Below, piece after piece: positions 46,327 to 57,900 of a stretch of DNA of 62,797 nucleotides. A model generated the notes under the pieces. It did not search any database. It was given only the letters and a program-made list of their open reading frames with translations, and was not told the origin of the DNA. Location: positions 1 to 62,797 of the forward strand of contig JANYFY010000013.1 in the NCBI GenBank assembly GCA_025359565.1, read 5' to 3'. Position numbers and translations under genes: made by a program. Each line of letters begins with the position of its first letter. Positions within the stretch are counted from its first letter, which is position 1. The DNA is from Gammaproteobacteria bacterium. Lineage in GTDB: Bacteria > Pseudomonadota > Gammaproteobacteria > Steroidobacterales > Steroidobacteraceae.

Positions 46327-48048
46327 TTAGTTATCTAGTTCGATTGCTTGAGTATAAGCGTCCTGATTTGGCGAAGTGACTCCCGGTAAACCGCGAAAAT
46401 CGGTCCACGAAGGATGTAATACTCCGTCGTCGCCAAGTGCCACAGCAGTGTAGTCGCCGATAAACACGCCCTGTAGCGTTTTGCCAGTCCCTGCACCAAT
46501 ACCGACAAACTGAATCTGGGGATTCTCAGATTCCCGTGTGATGCGATGAAGCCGTGCCTCGCCAATCTCACTAAGATTTTCCGCTTCGACCGAGACATAG
46601 GCCATATCTAAATTGATTCCACTCGCATCGTACGCCCGCGTATAGAACGACACAGCAACTTGGCCATGATTCGCGGCAATCGCCGGGAATACTTCATCGG
46701 CTGCGGAGCTAACTTTAGCCGGTGCCGACCAATGACGGCCGTCACGTGAATTTACAATAAAGACATCGCCGTTTGTTTTGATTGAATTTCCGTTAACGTC
46801 ATAGCTCCCATTGCGATTATCAGCCCAGGTCACGAACAGAGCCCCTGTAGAAGGATCAACCGCAAACTGCGGGAAACTGTTGATACGGAAATTCTCGCCC
46901 GTTAAGGTATCGCGACCCACATCATTATTAACGGGAAAATCATAGTTCACAGCAATTTCCTGATTCTTAAAAGATTTTCCACCGTCCATGGAGGTCGCCA
47001 TAATGATCGCATCGTGGTCAGTCGCTTGGTCGCACAACAATGAAACGCAAACAGCCGACTCGTAAGCAACATACAACTCACCGTGCCTTCCTACCTGAGG
47101 TATCGTCCCCGAGCTGTAGGGCGTAATACCCCCCGAAGTAAATCCGGAAACCGGGTTAATCTGCACAGGTGTAGACCATGTCTTCCCACCATCAGTAGAA
47201 CTCGCGGCGACCACCGGTGACGTTCCATCACTTAAAAACTGAGTCCAAGTTACATACACAGTTCCGCTACGCGTATCGACTGCAATCCATTCTTTGTCAT
47301 TGAACACACCGGTCGCGAGTGGATTGCCGTTGTTATCAACGCCATCCAAATGAACGATTGATGGATCGTTCCAGCTCAACCCGCCGTCGTGCGATGTGCT
47401 GACCACTACTCCACTTGCGCCATTTAGCCGACTAAACACTAGGTTGGCATAGTACACAGTATTATCTCGACCAAACGCAATGGCAGGATCGCCCGCAGAA
47501 TCCATATCAGACAACGCACCTGTCGCCCCAGTTTGATAATTTAAATGTGGTAACTGCACGTCAGTCCAAGTACGACCGCCGTCTAATGTTGTATACGCCA
47601 ACCCTGATCCGTCATTTCGCCTCTCGCGCGAGTTGAATAGGCGATAGTCATTGGTTCCAGAAACCAAATTCTGCGAATCGAACGGGTTCACGGCAATTGT
47701 GGTTTCGTTCTGCGCCGACGAACATCCCGCTTGACTACCCGCCAAAACTACCCCATCGTGGTTAATTTCATCGACATTAGGTCTTGAATTACGATACACA
47801 TTTAACTGACCGATCTGGGATTGACACAGCGCGGAGAGGGCAGGATTTAAAGAAATGGCCGTATCGTCATCACTGGGGGGACCCGCAGTGGCCAATAAGG
47901 CATTGTAGACGCCCGGCGAATGGCTAAGCGGCTGAGCCATTATCATGCGCGGCGCATGTGGTGCTTGCTTCGCCATAGACTCTACTGAAATCAAACACAA
48001 CGCGCAGCTCGCCGCGCCTAAAATCGCCTTCGTGAAATGGATAACCAT
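46327..48048 (-). CDS. Exported Asp-box (sialidase/exo-alpha-like) beta-propeller protein
   Basis: 573 residues from the ATG at 48048 with GGGG upstream; a signal peptide covers about residues 1-27. At least four Asp-boxes (TLDGGRTW, SHDGGLSW, SSTDGGKTW, SMDGGKSF) mark a six-bladed sialidase-type propeller. The arginine triad and Tyr/Glu pair of true sialidases cannot be identified by eye, so glycosidase activity is not claimed. Alone on its strand between azlC and the DMT transporter. Substrate and role unknown. Confidence 0.82.
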   Translation of the reverse strand: MVIHFTKAILGAASCALCLISVESMAKQAPHAPRMIMAQPLSHSPGVYNALLATAGPPSDDDTAISLNPALSALCQSQIGQLNVYRNSRPNVDEINHDGVVLAGSQAGCSSAQNETTIAVNPFDSQNLVSGTNDYRLFNSRERRNDGSGLAYTTLDGGRTWTDVQLPHLNYQTGATGALSDMDSAGDPAIAFGRDNTVYYANLVFSRLNGASGVVVSTSHDGGLSWNDPSIVHLDGVDNNGNPLATGVFNDKEWIAVDTRSGTVYVTWTQFLSDGTSPVVAASSTDGGKTWSTPVQINPVSGFTSGGITPYSSGTIPQVGRHGELYVAYESAVCVSLLCDQATDHDAIIMATSMDGGKSFKNQEIAVNYDFPVNNDVGRDTLTGENFRINSFPQFAVDPSTGALFVTWADNRNGSYDVNGNSIKTNGDVFIVNSRDGRHWSAPAKVSSAADEVFPAIAANHGQVAVSFYTRAYDASGINLDMAYVSVEAENLSEIGEARLHRITRESENPQIQFVGIGAGTGKTLQGVFIGDYTAVALGDDGVLHPSWTDFRGLPGVTSPNQDAYTQAIELDN

Positions 48049-48200
48049 AAAAATACCCCATATTTTTGAAATCGTGACTACACCCAAAAATCACATTCAA
48101 CATATTCGCTTGCCGAATCGTCGTTGGCTAACCGGTAACGTCCTGCAAGTCAGTGCCTCGATCATACTGCGCTTAACGGCTGACCGTGACATTAAATGAG

Positions 48201-49100
48201 CTACCCATCAGACCGTTGTTCAGCTTTCCCGGCCCGTCCAAACAATAATAAAATCACACCGACCACAATGACTGCACTTGCAAACCATTCTCGCAAGGTC
48301 ACGCTCTCACGCCCGATACTGACACCCAATACCAAACCAATGATTGGATTCACAAAACAATAGCTCGCCGCAAGCATCGTACTCGTATGCGACAACAGCG
48401 TCATGTAAGCCGAGAAAGCAATTAAAGAGCCGAACACCACCAAGTACAACCACGCGTAAACGGCTAGCGTACTGAAAGGCCACCGCACACTCTCGTGCGT
48501 CACTAATGACAATAAAATTAAGATGGCGCCTCCACAAATCATTTCACTGGCAAATCCCACTCCTCCCGGCGCTAATGGAAATAGACGCAACATCAGCACA
48601 CTACCCGAAGACCAACAGAGAGTTCCAAGCCCCATCGCTATCAGGCCAGTCGGCGATCCATGAAAACCTGCTCCGCGCACTAATAAAATAACTCCCAGCA
48701 CGCCAATACTGATGCCGAGTAATTCCAATTTTCTCAAACGTAATCCAAGACCAAAATTAATGGCCGCAATCATGGCAGGTACCACTGCAATGAATGCCAC
48801 AACAAGACCTGAGGCGACCGACTGTTCGGCGTAAGCGGTACCGCCCATGCCACCTCCCAACATAAGTCCACCTATGATTGCCGCGTTTCTCCACTGCAAA
48901 AATATGGGCATCACACGCCGATGCCATAGGTTCCACGCGAGTAACATTCCGCCCGCTGCTAGGAAACGGGTTCCCATTTGAAAGAATGGTGGGAAACTTT
49001 GAAGGGCAAATTTAATTACCAGATAGGTCGATCCCCAGATGAACCAAGTTGCGGCTAGACATAGAAAAATGAGACGTGGTCGAGGGTATGAATCAGACAT
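48201..49100 (-). CDS. EamA/DMT-family transporter (YedA-like)
   Basis: 299 residues, ten membrane helices in two EamA repeats. N-terminal WFIWGSTYLVIKFAL and the second-repeat motif VNPIIGLVLG are typical of RhaT/YedA-type drug/metabolite transporters. Substrate not predictable; relatives export amino acids or nucleobases. The 152 bases before the Asp-box gene hold no feature I can name. Confidence 0.9.
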   Translation of the reverse strand: MSDSYPRPRLIFLCLAATWFIWGSTYLVIKFALQSFPPFFQMGTRFLAAGGMLLAWNLWHRRVMPIFLQWRNAAIIGGLMLGGGMGGTAYAEQSVASGLVVAFIAVVPAMIAAINFGLGLRLRKLELLGISIGVLGVILLVRGAGFHGSPTGLIAMGLGTLCWSSGSVLMLRLFPLAPGGVGFASEMICGGAILILLSLVTHESVRWPFSTLAVYAWLYLVVFGSLIAFSAYMTLLSHTSTMLAASYCFVNPIIGLVLGVSIGRESVTLREWFASAVIVVGVILLLFGRAGKAEQRSDG

Positions 49101-49239
49101 AACACAATCATAGCGGATCTTAATTGCGCACGAAGCGACAAGTGGCTATTTGCCGACACGTAGCCATGCTGCGACATTTCTATTTCTTGAAAATTAGGCG
49201 TAAAAATATCGTCGATTCAAGCGAAATGAGATTAATTCA

Positions 49240-50667
49240 ATGCGACCAATATCAGTTTTTTTTAACATAGCGGTTTTATTACTGGCCTTAACCGGTTGCA
49301 AAGATAATTATAGTTCTGCAACTGCGATCCCCGCTACCTCAACGAATATCCCATCGAATGCTAGAGCGACAATCGGTATGCCACCGCATACGTCAATGAC
49401 CACGCCCACGCCGACCGCTGCGCCCCAGCCGATGCCGGTGCCAGCGCCAGCGCCGAAGCCCGCTCCGGTCCCCGCTCCGACCCCACTGCCCGCACCCATC
49501 CCAAAACCAACGCCTGCGCCCATCCCTCAACCCGTGGCCCCGGTGTCTGGTAACAGCGCAAATCTCTCAGTGCGCGTAAAAGGTAATCATCTTGTAGAAA
49601 GTAGTGGAAAGACTCTCCAACTACGCGGCGTCAACGTAAGCGGCCTTGAATCAATTGCTGCGCAAGGATGGAGTGCAAACGATCCTTGGGGCGGTTGGAA
49701 GCCAGTTTGGTCAGCATTGGCTGGCTGGAAAGCGAATGCGATCCGACTTCCCATGAATGAAGCCTCTTGGCTTGGCTATCACTGCACCGATGCTGCAGGT
49801 TCCACGCGCAACCCCGATCCTGGCGCAAATTATCAAACGTCCGTTATCAATACCGTCAAAGAGGCAACGGCTGCTGGCATGTATGTAATTCTAGATTTGC
49901 ACTGGTCAGCCCCAGGTACATCCTGCTCGCTCAATCAGAATCCAGCACCTGACAACGATAACTCAATAGCGTTCTGGCAGTCCGTTAGCAACACCTTTAA
50001 AGCCAATCCAGCGGTGATGTTCGAATTATTTAATGAACCCTATTTAAGTGCAGCTGCAAATTCTGATGGCGTATTGGACAGCAACGTCGATGCTACAGCG
50101 TGTTTGGTGGGTGGCTGCAAGGCAAGCTATTATTTCGCCGGCAATGCAGGCTCAAGCGCAACGTCAAAAATTTCCAAAAATTGGATGACTGCTGGATTAC
50201 AAACTTTGATAGACACGGTGAGAGCAACGGGCGCTAAAAACGTAATTGTGGTGGGGGCTCTTCACTATTCGAATGACCTCACCGTTTGGACCAATCCCAA
50301 TCCGCCGCATGATGCTCTAGGCCAACTCGCGGCAGCCTGGCATTTGTATTCGTCGAGTTATCCTTACAATAACCCCACATCCACACCGATGCAGCAAATT
50401 GCGGATACCGTGGCCGCGCGCATACCTCTATTGATAACCGAAATCGGTGACGTCGTAGGTGAAGGTGCGATCCCTAGTTTTACTCAAGCGGTATTACCTT
50501 GGGCGGATAAAAACGGATACTCCTACTTAGGGTGGACTTGGAATAACTGGAATTTCGGTTCAAACGTGCTGGTCAAAGACTCGTCCGGAACTCCCACACC
50601 TGGTTTCGGCGCCTACTTTAAGCAGCACCTAATTTGCGTGCAAAGCGGAGCGAGTAACTGTACGTAA
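49240..50667 (+). CDS. Lipoprotein GH5 cellulase with proline-rich linker
   Basis: 475 residues. Lipoprotein signal peptide with lipobox LTGC (Cys20). A Ser/Thr-rich stretch is followed by a proline-alanine linker (about 50-102) of repeated PAP/PVPAP units, then a GH5 barrel: RGVNVSGLES, the acid/base glutamate in MFELFNEP, and the nucleophile in LLITEIGD. GH5 enzymes cut beta-1,4-glucans or mannans; endoglucanase is the common activity. The linker would hold the enzyme away from the membrane surface, facing the periplasm or outside. No carbohydrate-binding module. Last plus-strand gene before rpoC. Confidence 0.92.
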   Translation: MRPISVFFNIAVLLLALTGCKDNYSSATAIPATSTNIPSNARATIGMPPHTSMTTPTPTAAPQPMPVPAPAPKPAPVPAPTPLPAPIPKPTPAPIPQPVAPVSGNSANLSVRVKGNHLVESSGKTLQLRGVNVSGLESIAAQGWSANDPWGGWKPVWSALAGWKANAIRLPMNEASWLGYHCTDAAGSTRNPDPGANYQTSVINTVKEATAAGMYVILDLHWSAPGTSCSLNQNPAPDNDNSIAFWQSVSNTFKANPAVMFELFNEPYLSAAANSDGVLDSNVDATACLVGGCKASYYFAGNAGSSATSKISKNWMTAGLQTLIDTVRATGAKNVIVVGALHYSNDLTVWTNPNPPHDALGQLAAAWHLYSSSYPYNNPTSTPMQQIADTVAARIPLLITEIGDVVGEGAIPSFTQAVLPWADKNGYSYLGWTWNNWNFGSNVLVKDSSGTPTPGFGAYFKQHLICVQSGASNCT

Positions 50668-50689
50668 TTCACCTCGGACAGCCAAGCAT

Positions 50690-50729
50690 AAAAAAAGGCC
50701 CCGAACTCGCGAGAGCCGGGGCTATTTTT
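50690..50729. terminator. Bidirectional terminator between GH5 and rpoC
   Basis: GGCCCCG (50697-50703) pairs with CGGGGC (50717-50722) around a CTCGCGAG loop. On the minus strand it is followed by seven U residues (A-tract 50690-50696) and ends rpoBC; on the plus strand TATTTTT (50723-50729) follows and ends the GH5 gene. It isolates the RNA polymerase operon from the accessory block. Confidence 0.9.
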
Positions 50730-50753
50730 CTACCTTCTGTATATCTTGGTCAG

Positions 50754-53700
50754 TTACTCAGCCGATTCAGTATCTTGGGCCACAACCGCCTCGTCTGTCT
50801 CACCCGTGCCACCGCCCATATCCATGAAGTTGCGGCGGCGACTGTCATCAAAGGCTCGACGTCGGCGTGCATGATAAGCAAAGCCCGTACCGGCTGGGAT
50901 CAACCGACCTACTATGACGTTTTCCTTCAATCCGCGTAAATCATCCTTAAGGCCCCGTACTGCAGCCTCAGTTAGCACGCGAGTGGTCTCTTGGAACGAG
51001 GCCGCCGAAATGAACGACTCCGTCGCCAGGGATGCTTTAGTTATCCCTAATAGCAACGGCTCCCAAGTAGATTGGTGCTTACCTTCGCTCTTCTGCTTCG
51101 CAATGATTTCCAGGAGTCGACCACGATCCATTTGCTCGCCCCGCAGCAACGCGGAATCACCGGCATCCAACACCTCGATCTTGCGCAACATTTGCCGCAC
51201 GATCACTTCGATATGCTTGTCGTTGATTTTTACGCCCTGCAAGCGGTAAACATCTTGAATTTCACGTACCAAGTAATTCGCCAACGCCTCCACACCCTGT
51301 AAGCGCAAAATATCATGGGGGTTGGGCTCTCCATCGGCGATCACCTCGCCCTTTTCTACTTGTTCGCCCTCGAACACGTTCAGATGGCGCCACTTCGGGA
51401 TCAATTCCTCATACTTATCCGTCTGTTCGTTGGTAATAATTAAACGACGCTTGCCCTTGGTTTCCTTACCAAAGCTTACCGTACCGCTACGCTCCGCCAA
51501 AATCGCGGAATCCTTCGGCTTACGGGCCTCGAACAAATCCGCTACGCGCGGTAGACCACCGGTAATATCGCGGGTCTTCGATGATTCTTGCGGAATACGA
51601 GCAATAACATCGCCAACCGACACTTTGACACCATCCTCAAGACTTACGATCGCCCCAGCGGGTAAAGCGTAAACCGCGGGGATATCGGTATTAGCAAACG
51701 TTACTTCTTTACCCTTGGCATTAGTCAGTCGCATGACCGGCCGTAAGTCCTTCCCACCTGAACCACGCTGCTTTGGATCCAGCACCACTGTGCTGGTCAA
51801 CCCCGTCACATCGTCGACCTGACTAGTCACGGTAATACCGTCCACAAAGTCTTGGAACTTGATCATACCGGCTACTTCAGTAACCACGGGATGCGTATGC
51901 GGATCCCAATTGGCAACCGCTTGACCCGCAGCGACGATATCAGCGTCGTTGACCGTGATCGTGGCGCCGTATGGAATACGATAACGCTCCCGCTCGCGAC
52001 CAAACTCATCGACCACGCCCAATTCGCCTGACCGTGACACTGCAACTAGATGGCCTTTTTCATGGCGCACCGTCTTTATGTTGTGTAGTCGAATGGTGCC
52101 CTTACTCTTAACTTCTACTCCGTTAGCCGCGGCCGCTCGTGAGGCCGCTCCACCGACGTGGAACGTACGCATGGTCAGCTGAGTGCCGGGTTCACCGATG
52201 GATTGCGCCGCAATGACGCCCACCGCCTCGCCAATATTGATCCGATGCCCGCGTCCTAAGTCGCGACCGTAGCACTGTGCGCAGACGCCATAACGGGTAT
52301 TGCAGGTAATGGGCGAACGCACCATGACTTGGTCAACACCCATTTTCTCGAGTAACTTGACTAATTTTTCATCAATCAGCACACCGGCTTTAACCAGCAC
52401 TTCTCCAGAAGCTGCCACCACCACATCTTCGGATACCACGCGCCCGAGAACACGCTCTCCCAAGCCTTCCACCACATCGCCGCCTTCCACAATAGGCGTG
52501 AGCAATAGGCCATTGGCGGTACCGCAATCAATCTCGGTCACGACCAGGTCCTGTGCAACATCAACTAGTCGCCGGGTCAAGTAACCCGAGTTAGCAGTCT
52601 TCAGCGCGGTATCGGCCAAACCTTTACGCGCGCCGTGAGTCGAGATGAAATACTGAAGAACGTTCAAACCTTCACGAAAATTAGCCGTGATCGGAGTTTC
52701 GATAATCGAACCATCGGGTTTGGCCATTAATCCGCGCATTCCTGCGAGCTGACGAATCTGAGCCGCGGAACCGCGCGCGCCGGAATCCGCCATAATGAAA
52801 ATGGAATTAAAAGATTTTTGACGAACTTTCTGACCCTTCAAATCGGTAACTTCATCGGTACCGAGTTTCTCCATCATTGCCTTCGCTACTTGATCATTAG
52901 TACGTGACCAAATGTCGACCACCTTATTGTAGCGCTCGCCATTGGTTACCAATCCCGTCGCGTATTGCTCTTGGATTTCCTTCACTTCTTTTTCTGCAGC
53001 CGCCAGAATCTTTGTCTTCTGTTGCGGCACTACCATATCATCCGCGCCGATAGACACGCCGGCACGGGTCGCATAATGAAAACCGGTGTACATTAGTTGA
53101 TCGGCAAATACCACCGTTTCCTTCAACCCCACCGTGCGATAGCAAGCATTAATCGTCGCGGAAATAGTCTTCTTAGTCATGTCCTGATTGATAGCGTCGA
53201 AGGACAGTCCGGGAGGCAGAATTTCCGACAAAAGCGCCCGTCCTGCTGTGGTGTCAACCACGCGAATGTTCTCTACCAATTTACCGTTCGCATCACGAAT
53301 GTGCTCCGAAAGTCGCACTTTCACCTTGGCGTGCAGGTCCAAATGGCGACCCTCGTATGCACGATGCACTTCAGCCACATCACTAAATGCCATGCCCTCG
53401 CCTTTAGCACCATGCCGCTCACGGGTCATGTAATAAAGTCCCAACACCACGTCCTGCGACGGCACAATAATTGGCTCACCGTTAGCCGGCGACAAAATAT
53501 TATTCGACGACATCATCAAGGCACGAGCTTCTAACTGCGCTTCTATAGATAAGGGCACGTGCACTGCCATCTGATCGCCGTCAAAGTCAGCGTTGAACGC
53601 CGTGCAAACCAGCGGATGCAATTGAATAGCTTTACCTTCAATCAACACCGGTTCGAATGCCTGGATGCCGAGACGGTGCAAAGTCGGAGCGCGGTTCAGT

Positions 53701-54965
53701 AACACGGGATGTTCCCGAATAACCTCTTCCAAGATGTCCCACACTTCCGGACCCTCACGCTCTACCAATCGCTTCGCCGCCTTGATCGTCGACGCCTCAC
53801 CGCGCAATTGCAGCTTGGCAAAGATAAAGGGCTTGAATAATTCCAAGGCCATTTTTTTCGGCAATCCGCACTGGTGTAGACGCAGCCGGGGGCCAACCAC
53901 GATTACCGAGCGACCCGAATAATCAACACGCTTGCCTAACAAGTTCTGACGGAAACGCCCCTGCTTGCCCTTAATCATATCGGCCAAAGACTTCAGAGGC
54001 CGCTTATTCGTTCCGGTAATCGCTCGGCCACGGCGACCATTATCAAGCAATGCATCCACCGCTTCTTGCAGCATCCGTTTTTCGTTACGCACGATAATAT
54101 CCGGCGCGTTGAGCTCCAGCAGTCTTCTCAAGCGGTTATTACGATTGATAACGCGCCGATACAGGTCGTTCAAATCAGAAGTCGCGAAGCGGCCGCCATC
54201 TAAGGGCACTAACGGCCGCAAATCAGGCGGTAATACTGGCAGCACCGTGAGTACCATCCACTCAGGCTTATTGCCACTTTCCATGAAAGCTTCGATGAGC
54301 TTCAAGCGCTTCGATAAACGCTTAATTTTAGTCTCCGAATTGGTATTAGCCATATCCTCACGGACTTTCACGATCTCGGAGGGTAAATCCATAGACTTCA
54401 AGAGTTCATGGACTGCTTCCGCACCCATGCGGGCATCGAACTCATCCCCGTGCTCTTCTATAGATTCAAGGTACATTTCATCGGTCAACAATTGACCGCG
54501 TTGTAGTGGAGTCATGCCCGGATCGACTACCACAAAGGCTTCGAAATAAAGAACTCGCTCAATCTCACGCAAGGTCATATCGAGCATAAGGCCAATACGT
54601 GAAGGCAGGGATTTTAAAAACCAAATATGCGCCGTAGGACTCGCCAACTCAATGTGGCCCATGCGTTCACGTCGCACCTTGGACTGAGTAACTTCAACGC
54701 CGCACTTCTCACACACCACACCGCGATGCTTCAAGCGCTTGTACTTACCGCACAAGCACTCGTAATCTTTGACAGGACCAAAAATTTTGGCGCAAAACAA
54801 ACCATCGCGCTCAGGCTTAAAGGTGCGGTAGTTGATGGTCTCCGGCTTCTTAACCTCGCCATAAGACCAAGAGCGGACCATGTCCGGTGAAGCAAGTCCT
54901 ATCTTGATCGCGTCGAAATTCTCGACCGGTACTTGCTGCTTGAATAACTTAAGTAAGTCTTTCAT
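50754..54965 (-). CDS. rpoC: RNA polymerase beta' subunit
   Basis: 1403 residues, normal for gammaproteobacteria. N-terminal zinc site CLCGKY and CEKCGVEV, active-site Mg2+ motif NADFDGD (in [13 protein letters not shown]), and a second zinc region [17 protein letters not shown]. Starts 3 bp after the rpoB stop. Followed by a strong terminator instead of rpsL. Confidence 0.98.
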   Translation of the reverse strand: MKDLLKLFKQQVPVENFDAIKIGLASPDMVRSWSYGEVKKPETINYRTFKPERDGLFCAKIFGPVKDYECLCGKYKRLKHRGVVCEKCGVEVTQSKVRRERMGHIELASPTAHIWFLKSLPSRIGLMLDMTLREIERVLYFEAFVVVDPGMTPLQRGQLLTDEMYLESIEEHGDEFDARMGAEAVHELLKSMDLPSEIVKVREDMANTNSETKIKRLSKRLKLIEAFMESGNKPEWMVLTVLPVLPPDLRPLVPLDGGRFATSDLNDLYRRVINRNNRLRRLLELNAPDIIVRNEKRMLQEAVDALLDNGRRGRAITGTNKRPLKSLADMIKGKQGRFRQNLLGKRVDYSGRSVIVVGPRLRLHQCGLPKKMALELFKPFIFAKLQLRGEASTIKAAKRLVEREGPEVWDILEEVIREHPVLLNRAPTLHRLGIQAFEPVLIEGKAIQLHPLVCTAFNADFDGDQMAVHVPLSIEAQLEARALMMSSNNILSPANGEPIIVPSQDVVLGLYYMTRERHGAKGEGMAFSDVAEVHRAYEGRHLDLHAKVKVRLSEHIRDANGKLVENIRVVDTTAGRALLSEILPPGLSFDAINQDMTKKTISATINACYRTVGLKETVVFADQLMYTGFHYATRAGVSIGADDMVVPQQKTKILAAAEKEVKEIQEQYATGLVTNGERYNKVVDIWSRTNDQVAKAMMEKLGTDEVTDLKGQKVRQKSFNSIFIMADSGARGSAAQIRQLAGMRGLMAKPDGSIIETPITANFREGLNVLQYFISTHGARKGLADTALKTANSGYLTRRLVDVAQDLVVTEIDCGTANGLLLTPIVEGGDVVEGLGERVLGRVVSEDVVVAASGEVLVKAGVLIDEKLVKLLEKMGVDQVMVRSPITCNTRYGVCAQCYGRDLGRGHRINIGEAVGVIAAQSIGEPGTQLTMRTFHVGGAASRAAAANGVEVKSKGTIRLHNIKTVRHEKGHLVAVSRSGELGVVDEFGRERERYRIPYGATITVNDADIVAAGQAVANWDPHTHPVVTEVAGMIKFQDFVDGITVTSQVDDVTGLTSTVVLDPKQRGSGGKDLRPVMRLTNAKGKEVTFANTDIPAVYALPAGAIVSLEDGVKVSVGDVIARIPQESSKTRDITGGLPRVADLFEARKPKDSAILAERSGTVSFGKETKGKRRLIITNEQTDKYEELIPKWRHLNVFEGEQVEKGEVIADGEPNPHDILRLQGVEALANYLVREIQDVYRLQGVKINDKHIEVIVRQMLRKIEVLDAGDSALLRGEQMDRGRLLEIIAKQKSEGKHQSTWEPLLLGITKASLATESFISAASFQETTRVLTEAAVRGLKDDLRGLKENVIVGRLIPAGTGFAYHARRRRAFDDSRRRNFMDMGGGTGETDEAVVAQDTESAE

Positions 54966-54968
54966 TAA

Positions 54969-57900
54969 TTACGCCTCGCTATCAAGTTCAATATTAATGG
55001 CCAGAGAACGAATCTCCTTGACCAACACATTGAACGATTCCGGCATGCCGGCTTTCATTTCGTGATTACCATCGACGATCGATTTGTACATCTGAGTACG
55101 TCCATTAACGTCATCAGACTTCACGGTAAGCATTTCCTGCAGGGTATACGCCGCGCCATAAGCTTCGAGCGCCCACACTTCCATTTCGCCGAAGCGTTGT
55201 CCGCCGAATTGAGCCTTGCCGCCCAGCGGCTGTTGCGTAACCAAGCTGTAGGGCCCGGTTGAACGGGCATGCATCTTGTCGTCAACTAAGTGATTAAGCT
55301 TCAGCATGTACATGTAGCCCACGGTTACGGGCCGCTCAAATTGCTCACCGGTGCGTCCATCGTGCAAGGTGGTTTGTCCCGACAATGGCAAATCGGCCAA
55401 GGCCAGAAGCCCCTTAATCTCTTCCTCACTGGCACCGTCAAACACCGGAGTCGCCATCGGTACGCCATGACGCAGATTGCCAGCAAGTTCGATCACTTCC
55501 GCATCGGTTAGGGATTTAAGATCTTCCTTCTGCCCACCGGTCTCGTTGTAGACCTGTGCAAGGAATTTTCGAATCTCAATAACTGCCTGTTGTGCTTCGA
55601 GCATCTTGCCAATCTTAGCCCCGACTCCCTTAGCGGCCCAACCCAAATGGGTTTCCAGGATCTGTCCAATATTCATACGCGAAGGGACACCCAATGGATT
55701 CAATACAATATCCACCGGCGTACCATCCGCCATGTAAGGCATATCTTCCACCGGTACGATGGAAGAAATCACACCCTTATTGCCGTGCCGACCAGCCATT
55801 TTGTCGCCCGGCTGCACCCGACGCTTAACGGCAAGGTAAACCTTAACCATTTTAAGTACGCCCGGAGCAAGATCATCACCTGCCGTGATCTTTGCTTTCT
55901 TTTCTTCAAAGCGCTTTTCGAAAGTCTTGCGCTGACCTTTGAGCCGCTCAGCGACCGTCTCAAGCTGCGCATTAGCCTCTTCGTCTTTTAAACGAATTTC
56001 GAACCACTGCTCACGCGGAAGATCAACCAGATAGGCAGCGTCGATCACCGTACCGCTCTTGATCTTCTTAGGACCGGCTTCAGCAACCTTGCCCTCGATC
56101 ATGCCGCGAATACGCTGGAACAAATCATCTTCCAGAATTCGCTGTTGATCCGCCAAATCCTTGCGTACGCGCTCAAGCTCAGCCTTTTCGATGGACAACG
56201 CGCGTGAGTCTTTCTCCACGCCATCACGCGTGAACACGCGCACGTCGATTACGGTACCGTCCATGCCCGGCGGCACGCGTAACGAAGTATCTTTTACATC
56301 AGAGGCTTTTTCACCGAATATTGCCCGCAACAGCTTTTCCTCAGGGGTCAACTGAGTCTCACCCTTAGGCGTGACCTTACCCACTAGAATATCGCCAGCA
56401 CGGACTTCAGCACCGATAAATGCAATACCAGCCTCGTCAAGTTTAGCTAACGCCGAGTCACCTACATTGGGAATATCCGCAGTAATCTCTTCAGGGCCTA
56501 ACTTAGTATCACGTGCCACGCACGCAAGCTCTTCGATATGAATGGTGGTGAAACGGTCTTCCTCAACCACTCGTTCAGAGATCAAAATCGAATCTTCGAA
56601 GTTATAGCCATTCCAAGGCATAAACGCGACCAGCAAATTTTGCCCCAATGCAAGCTCGCCTAAATGCGTGGACGGGCCATCAGCCAGCACATCGCCGCGC
56701 TTGATGACATCACCAGAGTTCACCAACGGGCGTTGATTGATGCAAGTATTTTGATTGGATCGCGTGTACTTAGTCAGCGAATAGATATCCACACCGGGTT
56801 CACCCGCTGTAGTCTCATCATCATTCACCCGCACCACAATGCGCGATGCATCAACCGAATCCACAGTACCGCCACGCCGCGCAACCACCGTTACGCCTGA
56901 ATCAATTGCTACCGCACGTTCCATACCAGTACCCACCAACGGAGTCTCGGCACGGAGTGTCGGAACCGCCTGGCGCTGCATGTTCGAACCCATCAACGCA
57001 CGGTTGGCATCGTCGTGTTCTAAGAATGGAATCAACGAGGCGGCAACCGATACGATTTGCTTAGGACTGACATCCATGAAATCAATTTTATCGGGAGTCG
57101 ACAAAGTGAATTCATTTTGAGTACGACAAGAAATCAAATCATCCACAAAAACGCCCTTATCACTTAAAGTCGCATTGGCTTGAGCGATAACGTATTGACC
57201 TTCCTCAATCGCTGACAAATAGTCAATCTGATCACTGACCTTGCCTTTGGACACACGGCGATAAGGAGTTTCCAAAAACCCATAATCGTTTGTGCGTGCA
57301 TAGACCGCCAACGAATTAATAAGGCCAATATTTGGACCTTCCGGTGTTTCAATAGGACATACCCGACCATAGTGAGTCGGATGCACGTCACGCACTTCAA
57401 ATCCGGCGCGCTCGCGAGTCAAACCGCCTGGGCCTAATGCCGACACGCGGCGCTTGTGAGTAATCTCCGACAGCGGGTTGTTTTGATCCATGAACTGAGA
57501 TAACTGTGATGAACCGAAGAATTCCTTAACGGCAGCGGCTACCGGCTTCGCGTTGATCATCTCTTGCGGCATGATTGGCTCACTTTCAGCCAGCGTTAAG
57601 CGCTCCTTCACAGCACGCTCCACCCGCACTAGGCCAATGCGAAAAGCATTCTCAGCCATTTCGCCGACGCTACGGACGCGGCGATTTCCCAAATGATCGA
57701 TATCATCCACATGACCATTGCCATTGCGAATATCAATCAAGGTCTTCATGACCTCAATGATGTCTTCTTTACTTAAGACTCCTGAACCAGTGATTTCCTC
57801 ACGACCGACGCGACGATTGAATTTCATTCGCCCAACGGGCGATAAGTCATAGCGTTCGCCATTAAAGAACAAATTTTGGAACAGGTTCTCGGCGGCATCT

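Noticed and set aside
49308-49561. Gly/Ala-rich minus-strand frames opposite the GH5 linker
   Set aside because: They are the reverse-strand shadow of the proline-alanine linker and have no start context.
3116-50689. Possible mobile element ends at the junctions of the accessory block
   Set aside because: I looked for transposase or integrase genes, tRNA fragments and terminal repeats near both junctions and found none.
53965-54495. 176-codon plus-strand frame opposite rpoC, and similar frames opposite rpoB
   Set aside because: They mirror strongly conserved coding sequence and have low-complexity Ser/Arg-rich translations without a ribosome site.
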